Assembly (NCBI RefSeq): GCF_017591425.1
Contig: NW_024465777.1
Location: 5,394,001-5,458,000 of the forward strand
DNA from: Ochotona curzoniae
Lineage: Eukaryota; Chordata; Mammalia; Lagomorpha; Ochotonidae
Length of the DNA stretch: 64,000 bases
Direction of reading: 5' to 3'
Shown: piece by piece, positions 20,906-32,630 of the stretch
Position numbering within the stretch: the first letter of the stretch is position 1
Layout: each line of letters starts with the position of its first letter
Program-made: the position numbers and the translations under genes
Notes under the pieces: generated by a model
Databases searched by the model: none
Told to the model about the DNA's origin: nothing
The model's input: only the letters and a program-made list of their open reading frames with translations

Positions 20906-21724
20906 CGTGATGCTTTTTGATGATGGGTTTGCTCTGAAGCACACAAGTGAATAAATTAAGAGGAGAGTGGGAAAAAAGAAAAAAAGAGAGGAGAGTGGGG
21001 AAAAGTGAAGTAGTCAAGTTTATCAGTGTCAAGTTCTCCATCACCCAGATTCACGAGCTCCTACGCTCTGTGTCTCGTGCCTGCGTCCAAGCCGCCTGGT
21101 GGTCTACAGTCAGTCCCGGGGTGCTGGCTGCCCCCATGGTTCCCTGAGATTCTCTGAATAAAAGGAAGCTGCTGAGAGCCTAGTCTGGCCATCCAGCAGA
21201 GCCTGCACTCTGACAACTCGCAGAAGATAACAGGAACATATTGGCCCAGCTCCTCTTTCAAAGGCCCTTGGGTAACCTCAGAGGAAACTTAGGTTCTTTA
21301 TTGCAGCAAGAATGACGCCAGCTGGACTGCAGAAGGCACTTTCTGTCAGAGAGGAGGAACAAGCCAGAGGGAGGGAAATTCCTCACCAGAGTCAGGAAAT
21401 GACATGTCATCCCTGTAGGCAGCTCCTGTGGCTGAGCTCTGGCCTTGGAGGGAGACGGGGCCAGCAGGAACCACACAGTTCCCACCCTCCCTGCACAGGG
21501 TAACCATTGTCGGGTGGCGGAGGCACATCACACCCTTAGGTCAACAGTCAAACAGAAAGGCCAGTCGGCGGGGTGAGAGCAGAGCTGGGAGGGAAATGGA
21601 GAGCAGGGGTGGGGTGGCATTTCCTGGAAGGGCAGGGAGGTGTAATGGGAGGGGCAGGGACCGGTATCCACCCAACCTCCACCTGGGCCAGGCCTTGGGC
21701 TGAGTCTTTTACAGATGGCTGTCT
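20906..21724. other. Intergenic, no gene seen
   Basis: Unique-looking DNA; nothing recognised beyond an A/G-rich tract near 20975. Confidence 0.5.
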
Positions 21725-22200
21725 CTTTGTTTATTCATTCAGCCAGCAAATCCCCAGGGGGTGTGCCAGGCTCTGGGCGAGGTTTGAGGAAGCAGCCATA
21801 AACAGCCTGAACCAGCCCTTCTGCTCTTAGAACCCTCAGTGGGAGGGGTTGTGTGCTGGGGTGGGTGATGGGGTGGGCGACAGATGGGGTGGGTGCAACA
21901 TATGAAGCAGGCCAAGGGTCAGGACAGATTGACAGTTAGAGGTCAGGGCTGCTTTATTTATTTATTTATTTTCCACAAGAGAAGGTCTCTCTGCAGAGGC
22001 TATTTAGTGGAGACCTGAGTGAAGCTGTAGGGCAGCCTGTGCAAAGACCCTGGGGCGCAAGGACGCTGGGAAGTGTGTGGGGGAGGGGAAGGAATCCATG
22101 GCACCCCGGGGAGGGCCTTGTCAGCCACCAGAAGGAAATTCCACTTTATTGAAAATGGGTTGGCAATGTTCAGGAGGTTTTCTGAGCAGAAGCTAAAACT
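21725..22200 (-). repeat. L2 LINE, antisense 3' part
   Basis: Begins with TTATTCATTCAGCCAGCAAA and GTGTGCCAGGCTCTGGG (reverse of the L2 terminus), then GGAGACCTGAGTGAAG and CCTGTGCAAAGACCCTGGGG in the order seen in antisense L2. Confidence 0.55.
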
Positions 22201-22334
22201 TATGTTCAAAGATCATGTTTAATTTCTGAACAGATAATATAAAGCACCTGAGCCCAAAGGAAAGTGTAGGAAAAGTATTAAAAAGCAGTTTGTGCAAAGT
22301 TGCACACCCCTCTCTGCAGTTCATTTTTGTGATT

Positions 22335-22585
22335 TAAAATTTATTTTTGTATCGTTCTTAAATTGAAAGGCAGAGAGATCTTCTGTCTGCTGGTTCACTT
22401 CCCCAGTTCTTTGCTACAACTAAGGCTGGGTCAAGTCCAAAGCCAAGAGCCCAGAACTCTATCCACGTGGGAGACTTGGCACTTGATTTGGCATTTGAGT
22501 CCTCCCTGGCAGTCCTGGAGGGCTCCTCGCTGGCGGAGGACTTGAACTAGCACTCACCTGGCTGAGCCAGAATACGCATTGCCTT
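22335..22585 (-). repeat. C-type SINE, rearranged
   Basis: AATTGAAAGGCAGAGAGATC, GCTGGTTCACTTCCC; the head half is disrupted. Confidence 0.7.
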
Positions 22586-22689
22586 CTCTTCCCTCCCTGT
22601 TGAAAGCCATATGAGTGAATTTTCTGGTTGTCCCTCCATGATGCAAATAATGCAGGTGAAAGCACACATTCATTTAACTTATGTTTTTT

Positions 22690-23016
22690 TAAAAAAAGAT
22701 TTATTTTTATTGCAAAGTCAGATATACAGAGAGAAGGAGAGACAGAGAGGAAGATCTTCCGTCCAATGATTCACTCCCCAAGTGACCACAATGGCCAGTG
22801 CTGTATTGATCTGAAGCCAGGAGCCAGGAGCTTCTTCCGGGTCTCCCACGCGGGTGCAGGGTCCCAAAGCCTTGGGCTGTCCTCGACTTCTTTCACAGGC
22901 CACAAGCAGGGAGCTGGATGGGAAGTGGGCCTGCCAGAATTAGAACTGGTGCCCATATGAGATCCTGGCACGTTCAAGGCAAAGACTTTAACCATTATGC
23001 TATTGCGCTGGTCCTC
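22690..23016 (-). repeat. C-type SINE, young full-length copy
   Basis: AAGATTTATTTTTATTGCAA, GATATACAGAGAGAAGGAG, CCACAAGCAGGGAGCTGGAT, CTATTGCGCTGGTCC. Confidence 0.92.
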
Positions 23017-23387
23017 TCCTGGAACTCTTAAAAGTATACAAGTTAGAAATACAAAGCATCTTAGTATTTGCATCTTCACTGATTCACCCAAGCAACGAAC
23101 AGAGCCTGAGGAATACAGACCTACAAGGACCATGCTCAGGGCATACCTGTCCTCAGAGTCGGTCCGTGTGAGGCCAGAGGGCAAGCAGGCACTGGGGAGG
23201 CCAAGAGTTGGAGTATTAGGGTGCCAGATAGAAGCACGTGACCAAGAGAGAGCCCCCCCATCGTGGTGGCTTGCGAGGGGAGTGATTACACAAAAATACA
23301 ACACTGCCCCCCTCTCAGCTTCTAGGTTAGCATCATAGGTGGAGGAGGTGTGTTTTTCCACTTCATGACCCTGAACAAGCTGCCTAG

Positions 23388-23525
23388 AGTCACAACTGCT
23401 TTCCCAGGTCACAAGCAGGGAGCTAGATGGGAAGTGGAGAAGCTGGGATGTGAAGCAGCACCCATATGGGATCATAGTGCATGCAGGGCCAGGATTTAGC
23501 CACTGAGCCATATAGCTCTGGGCCC
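23388..23525 (-). repeat. C-type SINE head fragment
   Basis: Only the 5' half is present (CTTTCCCAGGTCACAAGCAG to GCCATATAGCTCTGGGCCCC). The tail half is absent. Confidence 0.8.
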
Positions 23526-23559
23526 CATGTAACATTTCTATAGCATCTACTGTGGGTAA

Positions 23560-23901
23560 TTTTTTTTTTTAAAAAAGATTTATTTATTTTTATTGGAAAG
23601 ACAGATATACAGAGAGGAGGAAAGACAGAGAGGAAGATCTTCCGTCCAATGGTTCACTCCCCAAGCGGCTACAACAGCTAGAGCTGAGCTGATCTGAAGC
23701 CTGAAGCCAGGAGCCTCTTCCAGGTCTCCCATGTGAGTGCAGGGTCCCAAGGGTCTGGGCCATCCTCGACTGCTTTCCCAGGCCACAGGCAGGGAGCTGG
23801 ATGGGAAGTGGGGGTGCCAGTATTAGAACTGGCTGCCCATATAGGATCCCAGCAAGTTCAAGGTGAGGACTTTAACTGCTACGCTATTGCGCTGGGTCCT
23901 G
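23560..23901 (-). repeat. C-type SINE, young full-length copy
   Basis: T-run then AAAGATTTATTTATTTTTAT, body intact, ending CTATTGCGCTGGGTCC. Confidence 0.92.
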
Positions 23902-23937
23902 TGGATCATATTTTGTCCTATGTTTTTCATTTGTTTG

Positions 23938-24230
23938 TTTGATTTTTAGAATTTATTTATTTGAAAGGAAGAGTTAGAGAGATCTTTAATATTTCATCCC
24001 CTCATTTGTTCCGCAAATGGGCACAATAGACACAGCAGGGCCAGTCCAATGCAGGAGTTTCTGGGTCTCCCAGATGGGCAAAAGATCCCAAGCAATTGGG
24101 TCATTTTGCACTGCTGTCTCAGGCAGGTAGTTGGATGACAAGAGGAGCAGTCGGGACTAGAATGGGCACCCAGATGGGACACCAGCATCATGACATTGCA
24201 AGTAAAGCTGCCACCTGTGGTGTCAGCCCC
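23938..24230 (-). repeat. C-type SINE, older copy
   Basis: ATTTATTTGAAAGGAAGAG, TGTCTCAGGCAGGTAGTTGG, TGTGGTGTCAGCCCC. Confidence 0.82.
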
Positions 24231-24238
24231 CTATTCTA

Positions 24239-24552
24239 CTTTTTTTTTTTTTTTAAGATTTATTGGAAAGTCAGACATACCAAGAGGAGAGACAGAGAAA
24301 GATCTGTGCACTGGTTCATTCCTCAAGTGGCCAAACAGCTAGAGCTGAGCCGATCCGAAGCCAGGAGCCAGAAGCTTCTTCCAGGTCTCCCATGCGGGTG
24401 CAGGGTCCCAAGGCTTTGAGACATCCTCCACTGTTTTCCCAGGCAGGGAGCTGGAAGGGGAAGTGAAGCATCCAGGACACGAAATGGCACCCATATGGGA
24501 TCCGGCACATACATAGTGAAGACTTTAGCCACTAGGCTACCATGCCGGGTCC
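24239..24552 (-). repeat. C-type SINE, young copy
   Basis: T15 then AAGATTTATTGGAAAGTCAG, ending AGGCTACCATGCCGGGTCC. Confidence 0.91.
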
Positions 24553-24596
24553 CTGTTTTACATTTCTGAAGAGCTAACTCATTGAGTCTTCTTAGG

Positions 24597-25025
24597 ACCC
24601 AATCTTTTTGGTTTTTTAATTTAATTTTTTGATGATTTTTATATAGTTAATTAGGGTACAAAGGGTTAAGGGCTTGAGGAAAGTGGGTAAGACTATTATT
24701 TCCACATTCTCTTTTTTCCTTCCTGTACCTGGAGAAAGTGGGGAGAAAAGGGGAGAAGCCACACCCAGCCTCCCAGCCACCCCAGGGTCCCCCATGTGGC
24801 GCGCACTCTGAAGGTTCTGCTCAAGAGGTTTTGATAGCTCATCAGTTCTGAATTGCTGCTAATCTCGCCACTCCAATCACGATGAAATCTCTCCAGAACC
24901 CACGGGCTGACACAGTCCACCTTAGAGTTTTCATTTGCCCAGATATTTTTACTGCCAGCGCTTGACTGGGGCAGATGATCAGTTCATTCTGGTCTCCATC
25001 CTCTGTTACAGCACCAGGTGTAGGA
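24597..25025 (-). mobile_element. Lagomorph L1 3' end, without the G-rich repeat
   Basis: Reverse complement of the terminal segment shared with 28115-28700, 57070-57350, 59220-59580 and 62440-63045 (for example CACCCTAAT...GACC before an A/T-rich end, and the TTCCCCACA...GGGTC block). Antisense. Confidence 0.55.
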
Positions 25026-25039
25026 CTCAATCTTACGTT

Positions 25040-25150
25040 GTGGGGGGATAATTGCTTTAGAGACGAGCAAGCAAGAGCGTCACAAGGCCCAGTAACTTGT
25101 GCCAGATTACACAGCACCTGTGTGCCTGTGTCAGCTTCTTGGCACTCCAT
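25040..25150 (+). repeat. MIR-type fragment
   Basis: AGGCCCAGTAACTTGTGCCA then GATTACACAGCACCTGTG in MIR order. Confidence 0.45.
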
Positions 25151-25344
25151 GACAAATGAGCGCAGCTGGGTGGCTATACACATGCAAGAGCTTTCCTTGC
25201 GGATTCTGGGGCTGCGTTGTGCACAGCTGCGGGCCCTCACCGCCGTGAGCCTTGGGGAGTGCCAGCAGCCATGGCCCTCCTTGGCTTGAGACGCCTCCGC
25301 CTCTACCTCAGTCTTCTCATGGCCACTGCAGGTCTATCTCTGTG

Positions 25345-25570
25345 TCCAAAGGCAAGAGTTACAGAGAAGGAAATAGCTTCTGATTGTGGGACTAAGCCAG
25401 GCTAAAGTCAGGAGCCAGGAACCCAACCTCTCCCATGTGGGTGCAGGGGCCCAAAACATGGGCCATCTTCTGCTGCTTTCCTAGGTATGTCTGTAGGGAG
25501 TTGGGTTGAAAGTGAAACAGCTGGGAATTGAATTGGTGCCACATGGGAGTCTGGCATCACAGATGGGGGT
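25345..25570 (-). repeat. C-type SINE, older copy
   Basis: GTCAGGAGCCAGGAACCCAA, CCATCTTCTGCTGCTTTCCT. Confidence 0.7.
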
Positions 25571-25656
25571 GGGGCAGGGTGGTATGGGTGGGGTGGAAAG
25601 GGGTGCTATTTCTACCTTCTGTAACAACACCAGTGTTATTGGATTTAAGGCCCACC

Positions 25657-25960
25657 TTAGGGGGACAGCATTTTGGCATAGCAGGTTATGTCACTATCTG
25701 CAATACCAATATCCCATGTAGGTACTGGTTCAAGTCCCAGTTTGTTTACTTCTGATGGAGTTCCTTGCTAATGTGCCTGGGAACCAGCAGAAGATGACCT
25801 AAGTTCATGGGCACCCTGCTCCCACATGTGACACCCAGATGGAATTCCAGGCTCCTTGTTAAGGTCATCCAGGCAGTGACCTAGTAGATGAAAAAAAATT
25901 CTCTGTTCTCCCTCTCTGTAACTCTGCCTTAGAAATAAATATATAAAAAAATTTTTTAAG
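25657..25960 (+). repeat. C-type SINE
   Basis: GGGGGACAGCATTTTGGCAT head, GGTACTGGTTCAAGTCCCAG B-box region, TTAGAAATAAATATATAAAA tail. Confidence 0.85.
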
Positions 25961-26207
25961 TTCCGCCCTGATAAGTTATATCATCTTGATTATATCAGCA
26001 AAGACTCAACTTTCCTGGGATCTGGGTGGGCATGAGTTTTGTTGAGAACCAATTTGACCTTCCACTGGAGTAACAGAAGTTGTATTGGAACTCCGAGTCT
26101 CTGCCCTTAATCGCCAATTATGTAGCCATTCACTAGGGACAGGTGACATCTCTCTTTTCCTTCAAATGGTGTGACATCTCACACAGTCTGTCCTGCAACC
26201 TCCCTTC

Positions 26208-26430
26208 AAAAACATTTTTATTTATCACTTAGGTTTTTGTGTGTGTGAGAGAGAAATTAGCTACTGTTAAGTGTCAGCCATCAGTGGAACTGGACCAAAC
26301 CTGGGTTCAGTCTGGGAGTCAAGTACTGGAACCCATCACCTGTTCCCTCTGGGTGTGTATTAGCAGGAGGCTGGACTTGGAAGCAGAACTGGCACTCTCA
26401 TCCTGGGGATGCTACAGCCTGTAACGAGGG
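26208..26430 (-). repeat. C-type SINE, older copy
   Basis: ATTTTTATTTATCACTTAGG, TGTGTATTAGCAGGAGGCTG. Confidence 0.6.
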
Positions 26431-26807
26431 CGTCCCAAGCAGTGTCTATCCAATCTGGTGGGTGCGGGTGCATCCTGTACCTACTAATCCAACCCTCTGC
26501 CAGCTGTATCTTGGCCACAGTGAATAACTTTAACCATGTATCACTTCCCACATAGGCAAGAGTTGAGAAGGATACATTCCTTGAAGTTGGATACCCAGAT
26601 GCAGTTTATTATTTTGATACATTTTGTCAACATGGCCTTTCCGGAATCTGTACCAATTTATATTCAAATGTGTGAGAAGCTGTGGGAACATGTGTGAATG
26701 TCCTATGTCCCTAGAGAAATGCCCCCAGTCTGTTATTAAACCTCTAGAAGTTTTGCGAAATTGGTAAGTAGTATCTCAGTATACTTTTCCTGATTGCATT
26801 TCTTTTT

Positions 26808-27114
26808 GTTATTCACTTTACTTATCTGAAGGGTTAGGTTAGAGAGAGAGAGAGCTCTTCCATGCAGTGTTTCAACATCCCCAAAAGGCTCCAACGACTG
26901 AAGCCAGGCCAGCCCAAAGGCAGGAGCCAAAAACTTTCTCAAGGTCTCTCATGTAAGTGGCAGGAGCCCAGGCACTTAGGCCAGCCTCCACTGCTTCCCC
27001 AGGCCATTGGCTGAGAGCTGGACGGGAGTGATGCAGTCAGGACTCGAACCAGTACCCACATGAGATGCCAGCACTGCAGGCAGCCACTTCACCAGCTACA
27101 CTGTGAGCCAGCCC
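26808..27114 (-). repeat. C-type SINE inside L1M
   Basis: TTTACTTATCTGAAGGGTTA to CTACACTGTGAGCCAGCCCC. Confidence 0.85.
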
Positions 27115-27137
27115 CTTTTTGAGTGATATATATGTTT

Positions 27138-27449
27138 TGAAGATTTTTTTTTAATTGGAAAATCAGATATACAGAGAGAAGGAGAGACAGGAAGATCTTC
27201 CATCCAATGATTCACTCCCCAAGTGGCCACAATGGCCACAGCTGAGCCAATCCGAAGCCAGGAGCCTCTTCTGGGTCTCCCACGTGGGTACAGGGCCTCA
27301 AGGCTTTAGGCTGTCCTCTACTACTTACCCAAGCCACAAGCAGGGAGCTGGATGGGAAGCGGGGGTGCCAGGAGTAGAACTTGTATCTATATGGGATCCC
27401 AGTGCATTCGAGGCGAGGACTTTAGCTGCTACACTATCGTGTTGGGACC
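27138..27449 (-). repeat. C-type SINE inside L1M, younger copy
   Basis: AGATTTTTTTTTAATTGGAA, CAGATATACAGAGAGAAGGA, ending TATCGTGTTGGGACC. Confidence 0.9.
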
Positions 27450-28114
27450 TTTTTGAGTGATTTTTAACTGACCTGTATTTCCTTTTGGGGAACGGTCAGT
27501 TCATATCCTATGTGTATGTTTCTATTATTTTATTGGTCCTTTCCTCCAATTTCCAGGAATATCACAAGTATTTTCTTGTGTTTTGTCGTTTGTCTTATGA
27601 CTTGATTTATAATGTTTTGCCACAAAGAAGCTTTTGATTTTTAATATAGTTGACGTTATCAATCTTCTTGTTTTATATATATGGCTGCTTGATGTTTGAA
27701 TCAGGTTAGCCCTTTTCTACCATGAGATTATAAATTCTCCCGTGTTTTCCTCTGCTGCTTTCCAGGTTGCATTTTGATTTTCCTGACATTTAAATCTTTG
27801 ATCCCTTGGGCGCTCGTCCAGGTGCTCCATGCGAGCCACAGGTCTGTTTTGTTTTCCCAGCCGGTGGCCTTGCTGTCCCAACACCACTCATTAAAGAGGC
27901 CTCAGCCACTTTGAGATGCCACCTTTATCAAACACGGAATTCCCGTGTGCACTTGCGGCTATTTCTGGACTTTCTATTCTAGACCTTGAGTCTGTCTCTT
28001 CCTGAGCCCAAACCCGAGTTGTTTTCATTACTGAGGCTTGAAACATTGTTACAGGGAGTGGTGGTAGTCCTAGTGTTCTTGGTGCTGTTTCTTCTTCTTT
28101 TTCAGAATTTTCTT

Positions 28115-30240
28115 AGTAGACTCTTTTTTTTAAATTTAATTTTAATATTGTTTACATAGTAGAGAAGGATGCACAACCTCCCCCCCCCAGTAGGTCTCTG
28201 ATTAGGGTGTACAGGGTCAAGGTTTGCAGGAATGTGGGTGGGACAAACGTTTCCTTTTTTTTTTCTCTCTCTCTCTCTCCTGTGTCCCCAGTAGGGAAAG
28301 CAGAGGGGCCACTCCTTGCTGCCAAGACACATTGGGACCCAGGGATAGAGGGCAGTCATTTGGTGATGCCTTAGTGACCCCAATGTGGGAGAGTGTTCTG
28401 AGGGTGTTATTTGAGTGGTTTTGATAAAGTTCTGAGACTCTGTTGTATCAGGGTTGAGAAAGTTTTTCCAAGGTCTGTTTGTGGACCAAGTCTACCTTAA
28501 TACATCCCCAGGCCCGGGAACATGCTGCAAAGCTTGACCAGGAAAGTGGTCCAACGTGTTCTGCTCTCCATCCTCTACTGGCCTAGATGAGCTGTCATGT
28601 CCACCATGTGTATCTGGGTATGTTGTCCACTGCACAGGCATCAGCCACTGAGGAGGCCCAGTCTTGATACGCACTCCAAGGACAGACCACATATATTATA
28701 ATTTTCCCTGTGACTGGGTTGAGTCCAGCAGTCCAGTTGTGGAATCCCTCAAGAAACCTTGCCTGGAATGACCTCAGACTTGACTCATGTGTGTCAGCCA
28801 ATGCAGGATCAGGTTCAGTCTGTCAGTTGCATCAGCCAAACGCATACTGGTGGATCCAGTGCCTGGTCAGCTCCATTCCTAGTCCATGTCTCATGCTAAC
28901 TGATGGGTGCTGCAGCCTAGCCCAGCCCAGCTCACCACAGGCCAGATCTTCATGTACACCAGCAGGTTGGATAGGGGCACCAGGCCCTCCGTAGCCCTGG
29001 TTTTTGCACATGCTAGCATGTGTTGGGGCCTACCCTGGTCCATCCAGAACCCCAACTGGCTCTCGTGCATGTCCATGGGTGCTGCAGCTTAGCTTAATAC
29101 ATGTATGCCGGCATGTACTGTTGCCTTGACCAGCCTGGCCCACCCGTAGCCCTGGCTTTTGTGCTTAATAGTGGGAGCTATAGCCTAGTAGGGAATGCCC
29201 ATAGCTCCTCTACCAGGCCTGCACTCAGCCCTGGATCCTGCGCTTGCCAGGGGGTAATGTGGTCCAGCTTGACCTGACTTACACTCTGTCCTGGCATTTG
29301 CCAGCAGGTGCGGCAGCCTAAACTAATCTGACCCACCCCCAGTTCCAGTTCTTACTCTCACCAGGAGAAGCAGCAGTCTAGCAACAGAGTCTTGGAAGTT
29401 CCCCTTCCAGGCCAGCTCTCATCCCTGAGTCTTATGTATGCAGGCATGTGCTGTGGCCCAGTCTGAGACGGCTGGTTCCCAGTCCTGGCACTCACCTGCA
29501 AGTACTATAGCTTAGCCCAACTGGCTCACACCCATTCTGACTCTTGCTGGTGGGTGTTAGAGCCTATTGGCTCACCCCAAGACCTGGTTCCCATGTGAAA
29601 TGTCAGGTGCCATGCCCTAGCATGGCCTATTCCACACCCATTCTGGCTCAGTGAGTGTTGGTGCCTAGTTCACCTCCAGATCCAGCCCATATATATGATG
29701 ATGGGTGCTTCAGCCTTGCCCAGACTTGTCTACCCCAGCACTGGCTCGCAAGCTCATAAGTGGGAGTTGCAACCTAGCCCCAAGAGTTTTCTACCAGGCC
29801 TGTCCCCAGCCCCAGATCTTGTGCTTTCAGGCAGGTGCTTCAACCCAGCCTGGCATGACCCATCTACAGTCTCAGCTCTCGCTGGCATATGCTGCAGCCT
29901 AGCCCAGCCAGGCTTCCCTCCCCAGTCTCAACTTTTGTGTGCACCAGTGTGTAGTGGGAGATATTATTTAGCCCAGCTCAGGAATCCCACATGGGTGGGT
30001 GCCTTGGCCTGACCCAGACATGCCCTCCAAATTCCTTCCTCTAAACCACCCTGTCTCAGCATCTTTACCTGCCTGTGAGTGCAGTGGCCTGGTCTATGAA
30101 AGCCCCCAGAAGTCATTCCTGCCCTATCAAACATGCCCTCAGCCACTCCCACTCTAATAAGTCTACAGACTCTCTGACCCAGGAAAATTTGTAGCCCACC
30201 CTGTCTAGAGGCCAGGGTGGCATGTTCTGGTCCAGCATTC
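28115..30240 (-). mobile_element. Lagomorph L1 3' region with long G-rich tandem repeat
   Basis: Antisense. 28115-28700 is the terminal segment (A/T end, TCTGATTAGGGTGTACAGGG, CCCCAATGTGGGAGAGTG). About 28700-30000 is a degenerate tandem repeat of roughly 55-75 bp built on GGTGCTGCAGCCTAGCCCAG (C-rich here, G-rich in the sense strand). 30005-30240 holds the unique segment upstream of the array (GACCCAGACATGCCCTCCAA), which also occurs at 56470-56520 and 62430-62460. L1 identity is inferred from the repeated 3' ends with A-rich tails; no ORF2 is attached. Confidence 0.6.
28700..30000 (-). repeat. Degenerate minisatellite in the L1 3' region, about 20 units
   Basis: Repeated GCTGCAGC(C/T)TAG with CTCACC and GTGCTTG-like neighbours at 28908, 29082, 29300, 29885 and elsewhere. 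Units are strongly diverged from one another. Confidence 0.65.
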
Positions 30241-30243
30241 TTT

Positions 30244-30590
30244 GGCCCGGCGTGGTGGCCTAGCGGCTAAAGACCTAGCCTTGAATGCACCTGGATCCCA
30301 TATGGGCGCTGGTTCTAATCCTGGCAATTCCACTTCCCATCCAGCTCCATGCTTGTGGCTTGGGAAAGCAGTTGAGGACAGTCCAAGGCCTTGGGACCCT
30401 GTACGTGTGTAGGAGACCTGGAGGAAGTTCTTGGACCCTGACTTTGGATCAGCTCAGCTCCAGCCGTTGCGGCTGCTTAGGGAGTGACCTATCAGACAGA
30501 AGATCTTCCTCTCTGTCTCTTCTTCTCTGTATATCTAACTTTGCAATAAAAATAAATAAATCTTTTAAAAAAATAAAATAACAAAAAGAA
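30244..30590 (+). repeat. C-type SINE, young full-length copy
   Basis: GGCCCGGCGTGGTGGCCTAG head, TGGTTCTAATCCTGG B box, AATAAAAATAAATAAATCTT tail. Confidence 0.93.
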
Positions 30591-30837
30591 TAGTCAGTTA
30601 TGCTGGTGTATTGGTATAGTTAACACAAATTTGACATTAACCAGGCCCAGAATGCCTGCCAGCTATTGGCTATTTTTCTCCCATTAATGTAACATTTGTC
30701 TAGGTACAAGGCATTCTAGCCAGTTGTCTACAATTTTTTTTTTTTTGGTCTTTCTGAGAGGTTAGGAAACCACAGGAGATCTCATGGGACTTGTAATCAT
30801 TATGTATTACCTGATAGTGGTAAGAAAAGTGACAGTA
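30591..30837. other. AT-rich segment, unidentified
   Basis: Possibly further antisense L1, or an unrelated old repeat. Contains a T12 run; no gene. Confidence 0.4.
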
Positions 30838-31185
30838 GCGCCCAGCGGCGTGGCCTAGTGGTTAAAGTCCTCGCCTTAAACGCACCGGGATCCCATATGG
30901 GTGCCAGTTCTAATCCCAGCAGCTCCACTTCCCATCCAGCTCCCTGCTTGTGTCCTGGGAAAGCAGTTGAGGACGGCCCAATGCTTTGGGACCCTGCACC
31001 CATATGGGAGACCTGAAGGAAGTTCCTGGATCCTGGCTTTGGATCGACACAGCACCGACCATTGCACTCACTTGTGGAGTGTATCATTGGATAGAAGATA
31101 TTCCTCTCTATTTCTCCCTCTCTCTGTATATCTCGCTTTGTAATAAAAATAAATGAATCTTAAAAAAAAAAAAAGAAAAGAAAAA
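30838..31185 (+). repeat. C-type SINE, young full-length copy
   Basis: GCGCCCAGCGGCGTGGCCTA head, AGTTCTAATCCCAG, TAATAAAAATAAATGAATCT tail with A13. Confidence 0.93.
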
Positions 31186-31197
31186 AGTTAAGTGACA

Positions 31198-31422
31198 GTA
31201 GATGCTGGCGCTGTGGTGTATTGGGTAGCATCCCATATGGGGGCTGGCTCATGTTCAGACTGCTCCACTTCTGACCCAGCTCCCTGCTAATACACCTGGA
31301 AAAGCAGTGGGGATGGCTCAAGGCCTTGGGCCCCTGCGCCCAAGTGGAAGACCCAGTAGAAATTCCGCCTCTCTCTCACTAATTCACTCTACCTTTCAAA
31401 TACATAAATATTAAAGAAAAGG
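31198..31422 (+). repeat. C-type SINE with internal deletions
   Basis: GATGCTGGCGCTGTGGTGTA head; most of the sequence after the GGAAGACCCAG block is lost before CTTTCAAATACATAAATATT. Confidence 0.83.
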
Positions 31423-32280
31423 GACGTGAAAGCAGGTGCAGGACTACGGGGTGACCAGCGCAGGCCCCTGGATGAGGGGAGACATCTGAGTGAGGGATGG
31501 GAGCCCACCTGCGGGGAGCCCTGCCTGCCGGAATAAGAACAAGATCAAAGACCTCAGGCAGAAGCTTGGCCAGCTGAAACACAGCAGCCAATGCAGTGGG
31601 AATGGAGGAGGCAGAGGGTGGGAGGTGAGGAGGTGGGGCAGGCAGGGCCTGGTGGGCCAGACAGAGGAGGGACACTGGGAGACCCGAGAGGGGCCTGAGA
31701 GGGGCATGTCCTGACCTCCCCTTGATCCGCAATTGCTGTGTGGTGTATAGTGTTCAGGGGGCCAAGCCAGCCAGAGCAACTGCTGGGAGGGGCTAGGACT
31801 TGGGGGGAGCGAAGAGCTGTAACTGGGGGTGTTTCACCCCTTCTGTGGACCTGAAATTGAAACTCCAAGAAAGAAAGAAACATGCTCAAGTTCAGGCCAT
31901 AAGGAAGTGGCCCAGGTCACATTCAAGGGCTTGGTCCCTGCAGCACAGCTCCTCTGCCACCGTTTGGGTCCCTCTGCAGGGTGGGGGAGTGACAGAAGCA
32001 GGGGTGATTCCTGGTGTTTGGTTGGTCTTTGGCTGCTGCCAAGGCACAACTGAAGCTTCCCTCTGAAGGTGGGGCCCAGCGGTCAGGCACAGGAGCCAAA
32101 AGACCCTCCAGTCCTTGGGGTGCGTAGAGTAGAATGAGCCTGGGAACATGGCATGTAGGCAGGGAGAGACAGAGAGAAGTCCGGCTTTGATATCAGGTTT
32201 TGATTTGATATCAGATTTGTGCCCATATGTACACAGCATTCCAGCAGGAAACTCAGTTTGTGTATCTGTGAGATGGGCAC
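31423..32280. other. Intergenic, no gene seen
   Basis: GC-moderate unique DNA; several short frames without family signatures. Confidence 0.5.
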
Positions 32281-32281
32281 C

Positions 32282-32630
32282 ATGGGCTGGTGCAATGACA
32301 CAATTAGCTAATCCTTACTTTACAAGTGCTGGCATCCCATATGGACACCGGTTCACATCCCGGCTGCTCGATGTCCCATCCAGCTCCTTGCTCGTGGCCT
32401 GGGACAGCAGGGAAGCAGGGAAGAATGGCCAGAAGAAAGTCTTGCAACCCTGCACCCATGTGGGAGACCCCGAAGAAGCTCATGGCTGGCTCCTACCAAC
32501 GGATTGGCGCAGTTCTGGTTGTTGTGGCTATTTGGGGAGTAAACCAGTGGATGGAAGATCTTTCTCTCTGTCTCTCCTTCTCTCTGTACATCTGTACTTC
32601 CAATAAAATAAATAAGTATTAAACAAAAGG
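32282..32630 (+). repeat. C-type SINE
   Basis: GGGCTGGTGCAATGACACAA head with CATCCCATATGGACACCGG; CCAATAAAATAAATAAGTAT tail. Confidence 0.9.

Larger units (their letters stand above)
26580..28115 (-). mobile_element. Ancient L1M LINE, interrupted by two SINEs
   Basis: Antisense order of an old mammalian L1 3' half: AGTAGTATCTCAGTATACTT and GATTGCATTTCT near 26770-26810; CTTTTGATTTTTAATATAG near 27630; CCTTTATCAAACACGGAATT, TATTTCTGGACTTTCTATTC and TGAGGCTTGAAACATTGTTA at 27920-28050. SINEs at 26808-27114 and 27138-27449 split it. No open reading frame survives. Confidence 0.7.

Noticed and set aside
22771..23535. 254-residue minus-strand frame
   Set aside because: Built largely from translated antisense C-type SINEs.
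28700..30000. CRISPR-like or satellite array
   Set aside because: Units are diverged, variable in length and tied to L1 3' ends; no constant repeat/unique spacer pattern and the genome is mammalian.
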